Source of the DNA: Spirochaetales bacterium
GTDB lineage: Bacteria; Spirochaetota; Spirochaetia; DSM-27196; PWMO01
DNA length: 6,523 bases
Direction: 5' to 3'
Assembly: GCA_007123465.1 (NCBI GenBank)
Contig: SKLB01000203.1
Span: 1-6,523 of the forward strand
Numbering within the stretch: the stretch's first letter is position 1; each line of letters begins with the position of its first letter. Below the pieces are notes generated by a model, which was given only the letters and a program-made list of their open reading frames with translations, was not told the DNA's origin and made no database searches. The position numbers and the translations under genes are program-made. Positions 5,892-6,523 of the stretch are shown one piece after another.

Positions 5892-5978
5892 CTATCTCAG
5901 CACCAGTATACCGCCCACGATCAGCAGCAGTACCAGGAGCAGCGCCCGAATCAGAATCACCTTGATTGCCGGTTCCAC
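5892..5978 (-). CDS. Possible 28-residue single-pass membrane peptide
   Basis: A short frame starting GTG at 5978 and ending TAG encodes a peptide with an N-terminal charged stretch (MEPAIKVILIR) followed by an almost purely hydrophobic segment (ALLLVLLLIVGGILVLR). The whole thing would be one membrane helix flanked by basic residues, with the short N-terminus (Glu2, Lys6) and Arg at both helix ends. It is codirectional with the FAD oxidoreductase and ends 44 nt before it. There is no Shine-Dalgarno, but a promoter-like element ends 6 nt upstream of the GTG. Without the GTG the frame is open for only 11 more codons, with no other standard start. I recognise no family. A chance hydrophobic frame in GC-rich DNA with CTG/CTC runs is a serious alternative. 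Confidence 0.3.
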   Translation of the reverse strand: MEPAIKVILIRALLLVLLLIVGGILVLR

Positions 5979-5984
5979 AGCAAA

Positions 5985-6012
5985 AAGATAGCAGAAGATT
6001 GTTAGAATTCAA
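5985..6012 (-). promoter_or_regulatory. Candidate promoter upstream of the small membrane ORF
   Basis: On the minus strand TTGAAT (6012-6007, four of six -35 bases) is followed by a 16-nt spacer and TATCTT (5990-5985, four of six -10 bases including T1, A2 and T6). The box ends 6 nt before the GTG at 5978. An overlapping alternative -35, TTGAAC, lies about 11 nt further upstream. The surrounding 5960-6050 stretch is clearly more AT-rich than the genes around it, as promoter DNA often is. Confidence 0.35.
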
Positions 6013-6059
6013 TGAGCTTCGGTTCAATATTTCAGAGTCCAGCCTGAAAGCCCGGGCGA

Positions 6060-6088
6060 TTGACCAACCACAGTTACGGTGCTACCGT
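6060..6088 (+). promoter_or_regulatory. Candidate promoter of the short-chain dehydrogenase gene, probably giving a leaderless mRNA
   Basis: TTGACC (five of six -35 bases) is separated by exactly 17 nt from TACCGT, which keeps T1, A2 and T6 of the -10 consensus. The -10 ends 7 nt before the ATG at 6096, so transcription would begin at or next to that ATG. No purine-rich ribosome site is present upstream of it, in agreement with leaderless translation. Confidence 0.45.
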
Positions 6089-6095
6089 GCCGTCC

Positions 6096-6523
6096 ATGAA
6101 AGTGCTGGTGACCGGTGCCGACGGAATGCTCGGCAGTTACATTGTGCGCGAGTTGCTGCAACGCGACTACCCGGTGCGTGCGCTGCTGCAGCCAGGACGC
6201 CACACCGGTACTCTGGACGGCCTGGCGATCGAGGGCTACGAGGGCGATATCCTGGTGCGCGCGGACGTGCTGCGCGCAATCGACGGATGCGACGCGGTTA
6301 TCCACACGGTGGCATCTACCGACATCTGGCCGGCGCGTTCGCGTGCTACGTGGCGGCTCAACTACGACGCGGTTGTGCAGCTGGGTGAAGCAGTGTTGGA
6401 AGGCGGGCTGAGCAAGCTGGTGCACATCGGCAGCGCCAACTCGTTTGGTCCCGGACCACGTCACGCCGCGGGTACCGAGCAGAATCCGTACAGCGACGGA
6501 CGCTTCGGGCTCGATTACCAGGA
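6096..6523 (+). CDS. NAD(P)-dependent epimerase/dehydratase, extended SDR family (3'-truncated)
   Basis: The frame runs off the window end after 142 complete codons. It begins MKVLVTGADGMLGSYIVREL, a Rossmann beta-alpha-beta with the extended-SDR glycine motif TGADGMLG (residues 6-13). EGDILVRADVLRAIDGCDAV at about 49-68 matches the family's GD(I/L)-x-D segment before the fourth strand, and VIHTVAST follows at 68-75. IGSANSFGPGP (109-119) carries the active-site Ser region. The catalytic Tyr of YxxxK is probably the Tyr in the last visible residues (LDYQ), with the Lys beyond the window. The general style is that of dihydroflavonol-4-reductase/3-beta-HSD-like or sugar-nucleotide epimerase proteins; the substrate cannot be called. 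ATG at 6096 gives the canonical N-terminus; an in-frame GTG at 6087 overlaps the -10-like box and is less likely. It is transcribed divergently from the FAD oxidoreductase. Confidence 0.88.
   Translation, partial: MKVLVTGADGMLGSYIVRELLQRDYPVRALLQPGRHTGTLDGLAIEGYEGDILVRADVLRAIDGCDAVIHTVASTDIWPARSRATWRLNYDAVVQLGEAVLEGGLSKLVHIGSANSFGPGPRHAAGTEQNPYSDGRFGLDYQ

Noticed and set aside
5889..5903. 5-bp inverted repeat (gtgct/agcac) at the end of the small membrane ORF
   Set aside because: The stem is too short and has no T-run, so it is not supported as a terminator or operator.
1..6523. tRNA, rRNA, CRISPR repeats, insertion-sequence ends or attachment sites
   Set aside because: No cloverleaf, spaced direct repeats, transposase, integrase or terminal inverted repeats were seen; nearly all DNA is explained by protein genes.

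Overview
This is a compact, gene-dense bacterial chromosomal window. It is GC-rich by eye, with strong preference for ctg, cgc, ggc and gcc codons. It holds seven recognisable protein genes, two of them cut by the window edges, plus one doubtful small membrane-peptide ORF. There is no RNA gene, mobile element, CRISPR array or phage gene. The organism cannot be fixed from sequence alone. The ABC ATPase subtype (DGERQK signature with a long C-terminal extension) and the short PabB/PabC pair are patterns I associate loosely with Spirochaetota or Bacteroidota and some Gammaproteobacteria. A free-living spirochaete is a guess, not a finding.

Layout. Positions 1-2726 (+ strand) form a tight four-gene run: an ABC transporter ATPase of the ferric-siderophore/cobalamin/haem type (5' end missing), a PduO-type cob(I)alamin adenosyltransferase, aminodeoxychorismate synthase component I (pabB) and a short class-IV aminotransferase-fold 4-amino-4-deoxychorismate lyase (pabC). 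Gaps are 11 nt, 2 nt and a 32-nt overlap, so this is almost certainly one operon. It joins corrinoid uptake and activation to p-aminobenzoate synthesis for folate. A 47-nt convergent gap containing an 8-bp perfect hairpin separates it from genes on the other strand.

Positions 2774-5847 (- strand) carry, in transcription order, a GlcD/D-lactate-dehydrogenase-like FAD oxidoreductase, then after 94 nt a YfcE-like metallophosphoesterase, then (8-nt overlap) a bona fide formylglycine-generating enzyme with both catalytic cysteines. No sulfatase substrate gene lies in the window. Positions 5848-6095 form a relatively AT-rich spacer. It contains a possible 28-residue membrane peptide ORF on the - strand and three promoter-like elements whose -10-like boxes end only 6-7 nt before start codons, which suggests leaderless transcripts. 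From 6096 on the + strand an NAD(P)-dependent extended short-chain dehydrogenase/reductase begins and runs off the end.

The most interesting points are the repeated leaderless-like promoter geometry in the spacer, the complete FGE coupled to a phosphoesterase without a visible target, the small membrane ORF, and the B12-plus-pABA operon. I see no clear previously undescribed system in this window.
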